A program made the translations under genes and the position numbers. 64,000 bases of DNA from Planctomycetaceae bacterium (lineage in GTDB: Bacteria; Planctomycetota; Planctomycetia; Planctomycetales; Planctomycetaceae). The first letter of the stretch is position 1; each line of letters starts with the position of its first letter. Under the pieces are notes generated by a model, which was not told where the DNA came from, ran no database searches, and saw only the letters and a program-made list of their open reading frames with translations. Below, piece after piece: positions 42,335 through 51,641 of the stretch. Location: the NCBI GenBank assembly GCA_029243145.1, contig JAQWSQ010000004.1:1-64000 (forward strand), read 5' to 3'.

Positions 42335-43129
42335 TTACACAAAAGCCGACCTGCAATCCGCCATCAACCAATGGTCGATTTCTTTCAGCATGTCGGCAGT
42401 CATCTCGTGACCACAATCGTACAATCGCTTATCAGCCAAAACGCCCGTTTGTTCGAGCTGATGGATTTGCTCTTGAAAAGACTTCGCATCGAGGACGTGA
42501 TCTTTTCGTCCCCAACCGAGTAAGACCTTTTTCGCAGAGAGCTGGCGGTACTTGCTACCGTAGCCAGCGGTTGAAGGAATGCCTCCACCAAGTGCAATGG
42601 CACCCGCAAACAGTTCGGGCGCTTCCAGCAAAAGTTCCAAGGCAACGGTCGCACCAGAATCGAACCCAGCGACATAAATACGATCCAAGTCCATTCGAAA
42701 GAATCGGCTCATTTCGGCAATAGTTTCGCGAATTTCTTCCAACAGATCGGCAAGTTTGTCTTGGCAGGCTTCCCAATGAAAAGCTCCGCTTTCAGACTGA
42801 CCGTCATCGGACGTTCCGCGAAACGCCAATCCAATATAGTTCTGATCGCTGATTTGCGGCATCACTGTGTGTAACTCTTCTTCGTTACTCTCATCCTGAT
42901 GCAACCAGATCACGACCGGGTATCGGTAGCGAGGTTCAAATGGGTCAGGCAAATGCAGAGAGAGTGGGAGGTCGGTCTCGACGGCTGGTGTTTCGAGGTC
43001 AGCCGCCAATTCTTCCTCTCCTTCTTCGAAGGGAACTTCCTGGAGGGATTCCGGCAAGTTCAGGAAATGAGGGCGCGACATCTGCGACCACCAGTGAGAT
43101 TCGGGATGTTGTTCAAAACGAGAGTTCAT
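42335..43129 (-). CDS. Phospholipase/carboxylesterase-like alpha/beta hydrolase with Asp in the nucleophile position
   Basis: 264 residues of the small carboxylesterase type. The pre-elbow strand IYVAGFDSGATVALELLL lines up with the usual GFSxGG elbow. The DNA confirms GGG TTC GAT TCT GGT, so the nucleophile position is Asp, with Ser one residue later. The other triad members look intact: Asp in GRKDHVLDA and His in DCGHEMTADML. It could be a hydrolase using an Asp nucleophile (as in dehalogenases and epoxide hydrolases), use the next Ser, or be non-catalytic. No signal peptide was seen. The frame opens at GTG 43180; ATG 43129 is preferred. Confidence 0.78.
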   Translation of the reverse strand: MNSRFEQHPESHWWSQMSRPHFLNLPESLQEVPFEEGEEELAADLETPAVETDLPLSLHLPDPFEPRYRYPVVIWLHQDESNEEELHTVMPQISDQNYIGLAFRGTSDDGQSESGAFHWEACQDKLADLLEEIRETIAEMSRFFRMDLDRIYVAGFDSGATVALELLLEAPELFAGAIALGGGIPSTAGYGSKYRQLSAKKVLLGWGRKDHVLDAKSFQEQIHQLEQTGVLADKRLYDCGHEMTADMLKEIDHWLMADCRSAFV

Positions 43130-43490
43130 GACGATCTTTCGCAGGTATGGTTGCGGCGGCGGGTCAATCCATTTTGCCACGCCGAGTCTTTTTGGACGCC
43201 GGAATTTCCTTCCGACGAACGAACTCTAATTCTCGCGTAAGTTGCTGTCAACGCGTAGTCTACGACAGTGCTTGGCGCGCGAAGTGATTGCGAATTGGTT
43301 GCGGGTGACTTGCGTCAAAGTATGCGTTTCTGGCAACATTTAACGCCCTCAAACAGGCCGGATATTCTGCGTAAATATCCCGTTTTAACCAACCGTTACG
43401 TCAGACCCGGTTTTGGGCCGATTCGACTTTTTTGCTTTCGCTGATTACAGTCAGCCTTTGATTTGTCCTGAATTCGCGAGTTGACGACCG
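43130..43490. other. Intergenic region upstream of hpt
   Basis: 361 bp between divergent genes, without a supported coding frame. An imperfect hairpin CTGTC...GTAG/CTACGACAG lies near 43242-43270. No clear promoter pair or repeat was identified. The hpt ATG at 43491 lacks a strong ribosome site. Confidence 0.4.
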
Positions 43491-44033
43491 ATGACTCATC
43501 CTCCCCATCCTCCCGCCAATCAGCTTGAAATCCTGCTTTCTCGCGAACGTATTGAGTCGCGAATTGCAGAACTGGCTGCAATAATGAACCAGGAATACAA
43601 CGGACGTGAACTTGTCGTTGTGGGAATCATGTCGGGTGTGGTCGTGTTTCTCTCCGACTTGATCCGCGGTTTGGAAGTCCCGGTTCGTTTGGAATTCCTT
43701 AATGCCTCCAGTTATCGCGGGAAAGCGACCTCTGCGGGGGAGTTAGCCATTGATTTGTCAGGGTTGCCGACACTGACGGGAAAACATGTCTTACTGCTCG
43801 ATGACATTCTCGACACGGGGCATACTCTCAGCCGAATGGTCGAGGTCATCTCCGTCATGAAACCTGCATCCCTGAAGTCCGCCGTTCTTCTGTGGAAGTC
43901 CGAACGCAATGAAACAGGACGCACGCCAGATTACTTTGGCTTTCAGATCCCCAATAAGTTTGTCGTCGGTTATGGACTCGATTGGGATGGCTTGTATCGC
44001 AACTTGCCCGATGTTCGCGTCATCCCTGAGTGA
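43491..44033 (+). CDS. hpt: Hypoxanthine phosphoribosyltransferase
   Basis: Salvages hypoxanthine (and guanine) to IMP/GMP using PRPP in the cytoplasm. The 180 residues are the normal length. The PRPP-binding motif is VLLLDDILDTGHTL (about residues 100-113). The flexible loop region ASSYRGKATSAG and the C-terminal IPNKFVVGYGLDWDGLYRNL complete the purine PRTase pattern. It is followed 66 bp later by apt, giving a purine salvage pair. Confidence 0.93.
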   Translation: MTHPPHPPANQLEILLSRERIESRIAELAAIMNQEYNGRELVVVGIMSGVVVFLSDLIRGLEVPVRLEFLNASSYRGKATSAGELAIDLSGLPTLTGKHVLLLDDILDTGHTLSRMVEVISVMKPASLKSAVLLWKSERNETGRTPDYFGFQIPNKFVVGYGLDWDGLYRNLPDVRVIPE

Positions 44034-44099
44034 TATTGTGTTTCCATTAGGATAAACTAACCCTTTCCATTATCTGCCCTCTGAAGTAAATGAATCATC

Positions 44100-44633
44100 A
44101 TGAACCAAGCCGAATTGAAAGCCAGTATTCGAAATGTCCCTGATTTTCCCAAGCCGGGAATCATGTTTCGTGATATCACACCTCTGCTGGCTGATCCTAA
44201 AGTGTTTCAGGCAGTGATCGATCAATTCGTGGCGAAGTACAAAGATGCCGGCGTGACGGCGATCGTTGCCGCAGAAGCTCGTGGATTTATCTTCGCAGCT
44301 CCCTTGGCGTTAGCGCTGGGCGCACGATTTATTCCCGTCCGCAAGCCGGGCAAGCTTCCCTTTGAAACCAAAGCATTTCACTACGAATTGGAATATGGCA
44401 CCGATTCACTGGAAATTCATACGGACGCTATTTCTCAATCAGACAATGTCTTAATTCTTGATGATTTGCTGGGCACAGGTGGTACAATGGAAGCTTGTGT
44501 GAAGCTGGTGGATCATAGCAACGCAAAGATTGTTGGCTGTGCCTTCCTGATAGAGCTCGATTTTCTCAACGGTCGCGAGAAGCTAACTCCTCATGAATGC
44601 TTCAGTTTGATCCACTACGCCGACGAAACCTGA
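44100..44633 (+). CDS. apt: Adenine phosphoribosyltransferase
   Basis: Makes AMP from adenine and PRPP. 177 residues with the typical start IRNVPDFPKPGIMFRDITPLL, the AEARGFIFAAPLALALG segment, RKPGKLPFETKAF, and the PRPP motif NVLILDDLLGTGGTMEA. Length and motifs are canonical, with no oddity. It is cotranscribed with hpt at most loosely (66 bp gap). Confidence 0.95.
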   Translation: MNQAELKASIRNVPDFPKPGIMFRDITPLLADPKVFQAVIDQFVAKYKDAGVTAIVAAEARGFIFAAPLALALGARFIPVRKPGKLPFETKAFHYELEYGTDSLEIHTDAISQSDNVLILDDLLGTGGTMEACVKLVDHSNAKIVGCAFLIELDFLNGREKLTPHECFSLIHYADET

Positions 44634-44661
44634 TTTTTGTTGCCCAAACTCGAAAACATGG

Positions 44662-44691
44662 TTGATCCTGCCCGTTAATGTTTTATATAAT
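44662..44691 (+). promoter_or_regulatory. Sigma70-type promoter for the GntR-led locus
   Basis: TTGATC (44662-44667) and a perfect TATAAT (44686-44691) are separated by 18 bp, in an A/T-rich stretch after apt. The transcript would start near 44698, about 50 bp before ATG 44749, which has GAAGG eight bases upstream. Confidence 0.6.
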
Positions 44692-44748
44692 AATTAAAGA
44701 TTATGTGTAATGTTGCGGAGCAGGTTCTCCAATTTGAAGGTCGATTTT

Positions 44749-45483
44749 ATGAGCATCAATCACGGTACGCGACGACAATCTGTTGTCAGGCTTATTTTAA
44801 CACGACTCTTCAATGGTGAGTATGCCCCCGGAGCGCGCTTAAGAGTCGAGCATCTCGCCGAACAATGTAACGTGAGTGTCACTCCGGTTCGTGAAGCACT
44901 GGTTGAATTGGCGGGAGTCGGTGTCATTGAATTGCAGCCCAACCGTGGTGCGGAAGTTCGGCCTTTTGGTCCGAAACAACTCTGGGAAATCTGCCACCTC
45001 CGACGAATTCTCGAATGTGAAGCGGTCCGCGGGTGTATTGGTCACTTTACGCCGAGTGAACTTGAACAGATGGAGGCCGATTTTGCACGGCTCTCCACCG
45101 CGACTCGCGACGAAGATTGGTTGGAAGAAACGAAGCTGTTGGACAACCAACTTCACACTTTGATCTCTGAACGCTGCGGCAATGAACGATTGAGCTATGA
45201 GATCAATCGATACGCGGTTTTATATCGAACTCTTCGTGATGCTCGACATAGCGTGCGAACCGCACGAGCCAATTATTCCGAGATGGATGAGAACCTGGAA
45301 CATCTTGCCATTGTTCGTGGGATCATCAAGCAAGACCGGGAAGCAGCCGCTGAGGCGATGGGTGATCACGTCAATCAGGCAGGCAACGCATTAGTGCAAG
45401 ATTTGTTTGGCAAGCAGGCGATCGCCGATGCCGATCTTGATCCCTATGTCGCCGAGCAAGTGACTCCGACTCAAATTCCTTGA
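44749..45483 (+). CDS. GntR-family regulator with FCD domain
   Basis: 244 residues, normal for the FadR/VanR subgroup. The winged helix is at about 5-70 (LRVEHLAEQCNVSVTPVREA, LVELAGVGVIELQPNRGAEV). The FCD domain at about 80-215 carries ligand-site residues in LLDNQLHTLISERCGNERL and AMGDHVNQAGN. It has its own promoter and is followed 40 bp later by the large DUF1549-discoidin gene in the same direction. It is thus the likely autoregulated switch of the sulfatase/cytochrome locus, sensing a carboxylated sugar or its breakdown product (inference from FCD ligands such as uronates and related acids). The frame opens earlier at 44710; ATG 44749 has the better ribosome site. Confidence 0.9.
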   Translation: MSINHGTRRQSVVRLILTRLFNGEYAPGARLRVEHLAEQCNVSVTPVREALVELAGVGVIELQPNRGAEVRPFGPKQLWEICHLRRILECEAVRGCIGHFTPSELEQMEADFARLSTATRDEDWLEETKLLDNQLHTLISERCGNERLSYEINRYAVLYRTLRDARHSVRTARANYSEMDENLEHLAIVRGIIKQDREAAAEAMGDHVNQAGNALVQDLFGKQAIADADLDPYVAEQVTPTQIP

Positions 45484-45523
45484 GTGTTTCATTTCTCAAG
45501 CATGAACGTCATTGAGGTATATT

Positions 45524-48500
45524 ATGAGATTCACGGTCTCGGTCTTTGTCCTGATGTTGGTGGCTTGTCTGATGACAAGATCCTATGCCGATGACGCTCC
45601 CAACTCTTCAGCACAGATCCATTTTGAGCAACAAATCGCTCCTCTGTTCGAAGAACATTGCATCCGCTGCCACTCTCCCAATAACCGAAAAGGGAAGTTG
45701 TCACTGGAGACCATCGCGGATCTGAAAGAGAAGAGTTACGTCACTCCCGGCGACCCTAACGGAAGTTATCTGATTGACGTGGTGACATCCCAAGCTGGTG
45801 AACCGGCAGAGATGCCAAAAGAAGGCGATGCTCTTTCCGCTGAAGAAATCGGATTGCTCAAACTCTGGATCGAACAGGGAGCCGATTGGCCAGAAAATGT
45901 GTTAGTCCAGGAGAAATCTAAAGCCGATAAAACCTGGTGGTCGTTACAACCGCTGGCTGAAGCGTTGGTTCCCAAACCTGGCGGCCTTCCCGATTCTTGG
46001 CAAGCGAATCCGATTGATGCGTTCGTTTTCTCACGGTTAACCGAACAGGGGCTTACTCTCAATCAATCTGCGGATCGACGAACTTTGATTCGCCGTATTA
46101 CATACGATCTGACCGGGCTTCCACCTACGCCACTTGAGATTGAGACCTTTGAGAAGGATCCCGACCCTCAAGCGTATGAAAAATTAGTGGATCGACTCTT
46201 GGCCTCTCCTCGTTACGGCGAACGCTGGGGCCGACACTGGCTGGATGTCGTCCGGTTTGGTGAGAGCAACGGGTTTGAACGGAACGTGATCATCAATGAT
46301 CTCTGGCCGTTTCGCGACTACGTGATTGAGTCGTTCAATCAAGACAAGCCAATGGATCGATTCATTCGGGAGCATTTGGCAGGTGATCTGTTTGGCAAGG
46401 GGAAACCGGATCAGGAAATCGGTGCGGCGTTTCTTGTTGCCGGTCCGTACGACAACGTCGGAAATCAGGACCCCGTTGCAGCGGCTCAGATTCGTGCCAA
46501 CACGATTGATGAAATGATTCGAACATCGGGTGAATCATTCCTCGGGTTGACGCTGGGATGTGCGCGCTGCCATGACCACAAATTCGATCCAATTTTGCAG
46601 ACAGATTATTATAGTTGGTACGCAACATTCGCCGGAGTCCGGCATGGATCCCGAGTTTGGGCGACTCCCGAAGAACAACGACATCAAGTCGAAAAGTTGA
46701 AACCTTTGAACGCACGTAAAGCTGAGTTGACTCAGCAGCAACGCGAATTGAAAGCAGAAATCGCACAGCGTTTGTGGGAGTCAAACAAAGAGTGGTCGAG
46801 ACCCGCCGTCGATGCTCGTCAAAATGAAGAGACATTCCCGACCATCTCCGCAAAGTATGTGCGATTCTCGATCTCTTTAACGAACCAGAGTCAGCCATGT
46901 ATTGACGAACTGGAAATTTACGGGCCAGGCGATCCAGCGAATCTGGCACTTGCGTCTTCTGGTGGTAAGGCCACGGCTTCGTCTTTGCTGTCCGGTTATC
47001 CCATTCATCAGATCGAACATCTGAACGATGGGAAATCTGGCAACGGCCATAGTTGGATTAGTAAGGACACGTCTGGTTGGGCGCAAATTGAATTCCCTCG
47101 ACAAATGGAAATCAATCGTGTCGTTTGGGGGCGCGACCGAGAGGGTAAGTTTCGTGACCGACTGTCGCTGGAATACCGCATTGAGGTCTCAGCGGATGGA
47201 GAATCGTGGAATGAAGTCGCAAATGGTGGTGACCGTAAGCCTGTCGATCAGAATCATCTGGCACGGAGAGGGCTCAACGGGGGAGCATTATCCCTCGAAA
47301 AACGCTGGACACGCCCTCCGGTTGATCGTCTCGGTACGACCGAGAAATTCGATCCCGTACAGGCGAAGTTTGTGCGACTGGTCTGTGAAGCACAAGATGG
47401 CAATCCGGCATCATCATCCGGGTTTCGCATCGACGAGTTTGAAGTCTGGTCCGCAGACTCGGACCCTCAAAACGTCGCACTCGCCGACAACGGTGGCAAG
47501 GCATCTGGAAAAGCTCGCGAGATTAAAGATTTTCCCAGCGCGTATGGTCCTCACCTTGCCATTGACGGCAAGAGTGGTGAACGTTTTTTGGCGGCAGGGA
47601 ATGACCTGACGATTGAACTCTCTAATCCGACAAACATTAATCGAGTGACGTTTTCCAGCGCTCGTGGCGAAGCGACACCATCACAACGAAAGTTTATGTT
47701 TGTGGCCGACTATCGCATCGAGGTTTCGTTGGACGGGAAGTCGTGGGATGAAGTGGCTCATGGCCGCGACCGTAAGCCAGTCAGTGAAGCTCACCGCAAG
47801 CATCGCATTGATCGTGCCACCAAGCCAACACCCGAGGAAGAGTCCGAGTTAAAAAAGATTGATCAAGAACTGGCACAAGTATCACGAGAATTAAGCGCCT
47901 CGCCACCTTTACAAACAGCCTGGCTAGGATCGCGACAAGCCGCACCGGGGCCGTTTTATACTTTTCTAGGAGGCAGCCCACAGAAAAAGGGTGCGGTGGT
48001 CGTTGCTGCGAGTTTATCAACGCTCGATCAAGCCGCCCCTACTTACCGTCTCGCTCAGAGTGATTCCGAATCAGAAAGGCGTCGTGAGTTGGCCGAGTGG
48101 ATCACCAGTCCGAAGAATCCTCTCACAGCACGCGTGCTCGTCAATCGAGTCTGGCAAAATCATTTTGGAACGGGCATTGTGGCCACGCCGAATGATTTCG
48201 GATATATGGGGGTGAAGCCGACGCATCCGTTACTTCTCGACTGGTTGGCCAAGCAACTGCATGAACACAACTGGCGTCTCAAGCCACTCCACAAAATGAT
48301 CGTCCTCTCGCAATCTTACCGGCAGTCGAGTCTGTTTAACGAAGAGGCTGCTCGCATTGACGGTGACAGCCGTTACTTATGGCGTTTCCCGCCGCGACGT
48401 CTTTCTGCGGAAGAAATTCGTGACACAATTCTGTCAGTTTCAGGACAGTTGAACGAAAAAATGGGCGGGCCGGGATTCCGTTTGTATGATTACCAACAAG

Positions 48501-48910
48501 ACAATGTGGCGACTTATGTACCGCTCGATCAACATGGTTCCGAGACATACCGTCGAGCCGTCTATCATCAAAATGCCCGTGCGTCGGTGGTCGATTTGAT
48601 GACCGAATTCGATCAACCCGATTGTGCGTACTCGACTCCCGAGCGAGCCGAAACGACGACTCCGTTGCAGGCACTCACGATGCTCAATCATCAGTTTACA
48701 CTCGATATGGCAGAAGCGTTGGCCGAACGACTCCGTTCTGAGGGAGGGGACAAACCTGAGCAACAAATCGAGCGTGCATTCGCGCTTTGCTACGGCCGCC
48801 AACCGACAACAACAGAAGTCGGCGACTGTCTGTCGTTGATTGAAGAGCATTCACTGATCGCATTGTGTCGGGTGCTACTCAATACCAGCGAATTGATTTA
48901 TGTGCAGTGA
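45524..48910 (+). CDS. PSCyt1-DUF1549-DUF1553 protein with two discoidin-like inserts
   Basis: 1128 residues with a signal peptide ending SYADD. PSCyt1 carries CIRCH (46-50). DUF1549 (about 160-370) carries CARCHDHKFDPI. Between it and DUF1553 sit two F5/8 type C (discoidin-like) domains. Each ends in a near-identical unit, YRIEVSADGESWNEVANG and YRIEVSLDGKSWDEVAHG, followed by DRKPV, so they arose by internal duplication. DUF1553 (about 850-1110) has LAEWITSPKNPLTARVLVNR and RAETTTPLQALTMLNH. The start is ATG 45524 with GAGG upstream. Discoidin domains typically bind carbohydrate, suggesting the cytochrome-type core is directed to a glycan. Confidence 0.92.
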   Translation: MRFTVSVFVLMLVACLMTRSYADDAPNSSAQIHFEQQIAPLFEEHCIRCHSPNNRKGKLSLETIADLKEKSYVTPGDPNGSYLIDVVTSQAGEPAEMPKEGDALSAEEIGLLKLWIEQGADWPENVLVQEKSKADKTWWSLQPLAEALVPKPGGLPDSWQANPIDAFVFSRLTEQGLTLNQSADRRTLIRRITYDLTGLPPTPLEIETFEKDPDPQAYEKLVDRLLASPRYGERWGRHWLDVVRFGESNGFERNVIINDLWPFRDYVIESFNQDKPMDRFIREHLAGDLFGKGKPDQEIGAAFLVAGPYDNVGNQDPVAAAQIRANTIDEMIRTSGESFLGLTLGCARCHDHKFDPILQTDYYSWYATFAGVRHGSRVWATPEEQRHQVEKLKPLNARKAELTQQQRELKAEIAQRLWESNKEWSRPAVDARQNEETFPTISAKYVRFSISLTNQSQPCIDELEIYGPGDPANLALASSGGKATASSLLSGYPIHQIEHLNDGKSGNGHSWISKDTSGWAQIEFPRQMEINRVVWGRDREGKFRDRLSLEYRIEVSADGESWNEVANGGDRKPVDQNHLARRGLNGGALSLEKRWTRPPVDRLGTTEKFDPVQAKFVRLVCEAQDGNPASSSGFRIDEFEVWSADSDPQNVALADNGGKASGKAREIKDFPSAYGPHLAIDGKSGERFLAAGNDLTIELSNPTNINRVTFSSARGEATPSQRKFMFVADYRIEVSLDGKSWDEVAHGRDRKPVSEAHRKHRIDRATKPTPEEESELKKIDQELAQVSRELSASPPLQTAWLGSRQAAPGPFYTFLGGSPQKKGAVVVAASLSTLDQAAPTYRLAQSDSESERRRELAEWITSPKNPLTARVLVNRVWQNHFGTGIVATPNDFGYMGVKPTHPLLLDWLAKQLHEHNWRLKPLHKMIVLSQSYRQSSLFNEEAARIDGDSRYLWRFPPRRLSAEEIRDTILSVSGQLNEKMGGPGFRLYDYQQDNVATYVPLDQHGSETYRRAVYHQNARASVVDLMTEFDQPDCAYSTPERAETTTPLQALTMLNHQFTLDMAEALAERLRSEGGDKPEQQIERAFALCYGRQPTTTEVGDCLSLIEEHSLIALCRVLLNTSELIYVQ

Positions 48911-48959
48911 GCGCAACAGAAGTCACGCTCCAAGAATACTCACCCCACTGGAATCACCC

Positions 48960-51605
48960 ATGCTAAATCGACTTCATCCCAGTTTGTTGTTTGTTGTGAC
49001 TCTGGTGATCCTGAGCACGTTTCAAGTTCATGCCGCCGAAAAGCCAAATATTGTTTTCATACTGGCGGATGACTTGGGTTGGTCGGAACTTGGCAGCTAT
49101 GGCAATCATTTCAATGAGACGCCACATCTCGATCAACTTGCCAACGAGGGTGTACGATTTACGCAGGCTTATGCGTCTGCTCCTGTTTGTTCGCCTTATC
49201 GAGCGGCATTATTGACGGGGCAATACCCTGCCCGCATTGGCATTCTGGATTACCTTCGCCCCAACTCATCCAATGCGCTACCGGTTGATCAATTGACTCT
49301 GCCCGAAATGTTGCAACAACAGGGTTATGCCACGGGAATGGTCGGCAAATGGCATTTGACCGGTTACGAACATCATGGTGCAGAATATGAAGTGAAACCA
49401 CACGACCATGGCTTCGACTGGGACATTGCCCGAGAAGTCAAAGGAGTGGGCAACGGTGCCAATTTCTGGCCGTACGAATTCCGGGATCAACAGATCCGCT
49501 GGCTCGATCTACCTGAAAATTTATTGGGTGAAAGTGAGTTTATAGTGGACCGTATGAACCTGGAAGCCGTCGACTTTATGAGACGGAATCAGGAACAACC
49601 ATTTTTTCTTTACCTCAGTCATTATGCTCCGCATTCGATTCTGAATGGCAAACCGGATCTGGTCGAGAAGTATCGCCAGAAACATCAGCCCGGCAAGAGT
49701 ACCAAGGAGCGTTGCTATTTGTGTGAGGACCAAGGATATGAGGGGGACACACTCAATCACTGGGCGGGAGACCACAACCCCCATCTCGCCGCAATGTTAG
49801 AGAGTATCGATCACGGTGTGGGAATGATTCTCAAAACACTCGATGATCTTGGGTTGGCAGAGAACACCATTGTTATCTTCACCAGCGACAATGGTGGAGA
49901 AACGAATGTGACCTCAAACTCTCCTTTGCGTGGAGGGAAAAGTGAACTCTATGAAGGGGGACTTCGTGTTCCGTTGATTGTCAGGTGGCCTGGGCAAATA
50001 CCAGAAAAAACGATTTGCGATGGTCTTACCATGAATGTTGATTTCTATCCGACAATTCTTGATGTGCTCGGAGTCAACGGTGATTCCCATCAGAAGTTGG
50101 ACGGCGTCTCAATCTTGCCTTTATGGAAAACTCCTAAGCTCTCTTTGGAACGCGATCCTTTGTATTGGCATTATCCCCTTGATCAACCGCATTTTCTGGG
50201 TGGTCGTTCGGCAGGAGCCATTCGTGACAAAGACTGGAAACTCATTGAGTTTTTCGACACGGGAGAGACTGAACTCTATGCGCTCTCTGAGGACTCTTCC
50301 GAGCAGGAAGATCTGTCAGCCGCAAAGCCGAAGGTGGTGAGTGGATTGAAATCAAAATTGCAAACGTGGCGAACGTCGATCAATGCACGTATGCCTTCTG
50401 CTCCGATGTTAACGCGGCCTCAGAACCTTTTTTTCTCTGATCATTTCTCCGCAGGGCAAGAGAGTGACCGTTGGCATTTTACGAAAGACTGGGCGATTGA
50501 AAAAGGAGTCTTACGGCGAGTTAAGACGGGTAGTGAGGACACTCGCATGTTTCTGAAGGACGCTCAGTTTCGCAATGCGGTGATTCGATTTGATTTTCAG
50601 TTTCAAGAGTCAAAAAATCTGCGTTTGGTCACAGGATCTAATGGCCATTACAATGCCGTGGTTCATCTCCACCGGGATCACTTTTTCATTCAGACTGCGC
50701 AAGACAAATCGGGGCCGTACTTCTCTCGCCGTCATGGTGAGTGCGCCTTCGACTTCGATCCCGATCGCTGGTACACATTAACGGTTGAATTTTTGGGAGA
50801 TGAGCTGGTCGCCCACATCGACGCCGATCATGTCGTCTACGCCAAGCACCCGATTTTGGATCAGGAAAGGACTTATCTAGCGTTTCAGGTGGATGACTCT
50901 AATGCGGCGTTTGATAACTTGGAGATCCTGAACGCCGAGCAGCATGCACATTATGAAGCCGGCCTAAAGCATGTGTTGTCTGTGGATGGTCAACATCCCG
51001 TGCAGATCGCACTTGAAGAACGGCTCAAGATCGAGAAAGTGAATGCCCGCGACCGCCTTTATCAGTCTGACGCACAGTATCGGCAACTCTTCCAGCACGT
51101 AGAAGAACTCGATGCCAGGCAGAAGCAGGAGTATCCAGACGCCTTTCGATCTCACAAAGAGTTCACGAAGAAAATTCAAGAGATACGCAAAGACCTCCAT
51201 GAGAACGATCCTCAATACAAAGAACTTTTATTCACGACTCATCGGGCCAAGCGTGCCCTCGATAATTTTTTGATTGAACAAGAACCTTTTCTCGAGGAGT
51301 TACCCAAAAGTCGCAAGCCGAAAGAACTTGAGCGCATTCGACAACAGTATCTCGATCAGCCCGGCTACCAGGAACTTGTTCAGAAACAATCTGTTGCTCA
51401 GCGAATTCTTGAAAAAACGTACCCTCAGATATTTGTCAGTGATGAAGAAATCAAGCAGATTCGGCAGGAGCGCCGTGACGAAGTCGAACAGGAAGAAAAG
51501 TTTCGCAAACTGAAGGAAGAGCGCGCAGCCGCCTATCGCGCCGAACAAAATTATCTGACCACAAAAGACCAGATTTATTTCAAACTTCAACAACAACTTG
51601 ACTAG
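48960..51605 (+). CDS. Sulfatase with C-terminal beta-sandwich and coiled-coil extension
   Basis: 881 residues. A signal peptide ends VHAAE. The catalytic domain (about 28-470) has metal Asp residues in ILADDLG (37, 38), the formylglycine motif CSPYR (Cys77) plus AALLTG, VGKWHL, and TSDNGG. Cys-type CxPxR sulfatases need the anaerobic-independent or anSME maturase, neither of which is here. A concanavalin/DUF1080-like beta domain at about 490-655 (FSDHFSAGQESDRWHFTKDW) follows. The last 220 residues are a highly charged coiled coil rich in Gln/Glu/Lys/Tyr (ELERIRQQYLDQPGYQELVQ). The substrate class is not predictable, but the extra domains suggest surface or polymer binding. It is 49 bp after the discoidin gene. 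Confidence 0.92.
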   Translation: MLNRLHPSLLFVVTLVILSTFQVHAAEKPNIVFILADDLGWSELGSYGNHFNETPHLDQLANEGVRFTQAYASAPVCSPYRAALLTGQYPARIGILDYLRPNSSNALPVDQLTLPEMLQQQGYATGMVGKWHLTGYEHHGAEYEVKPHDHGFDWDIAREVKGVGNGANFWPYEFRDQQIRWLDLPENLLGESEFIVDRMNLEAVDFMRRNQEQPFFLYLSHYAPHSILNGKPDLVEKYRQKHQPGKSTKERCYLCEDQGYEGDTLNHWAGDHNPHLAAMLESIDHGVGMILKTLDDLGLAENTIVIFTSDNGGETNVTSNSPLRGGKSELYEGGLRVPLIVRWPGQIPEKTICDGLTMNVDFYPTILDVLGVNGDSHQKLDGVSILPLWKTPKLSLERDPLYWHYPLDQPHFLGGRSAGAIRDKDWKLIEFFDTGETELYALSEDSSEQEDLSAAKPKVVSGLKSKLQTWRTSINARMPSAPMLTRPQNLFFSDHFSAGQESDRWHFTKDWAIEKGVLRRVKTGSEDTRMFLKDAQFRNAVIRFDFQFQESKNLRLVTGSNGHYNAVVHLHRDHFFIQTAQDKSGPYFSRRHGECAFDFDPDRWYTLTVEFLGDELVAHIDADHVVYAKHPILDQERTYLAFQVDDSNAAFDNLEILNAEQHAHYEAGLKHVLSVDGQHPVQIALEERLKIEKVNARDRLYQSDAQYRQLFQHVEELDARQKQEYPDAFRSHKEFTKKIQEIRKDLHENDPQYKELLFTTHRAKRALDNFLIEQEPFLEELPKSRKPKELERIRQQYLDQPGYQELVQKQSVAQRILEKTYPQIFVSDEEIKQIRQERRDEVEQEEKFRKLKEERAAAYRAEQNYLTTKDQIYFKLQQQLD

Positions 51606-51641
51606 ATAAAACCTGATACAACATCTGAATGAGGTTTACTC

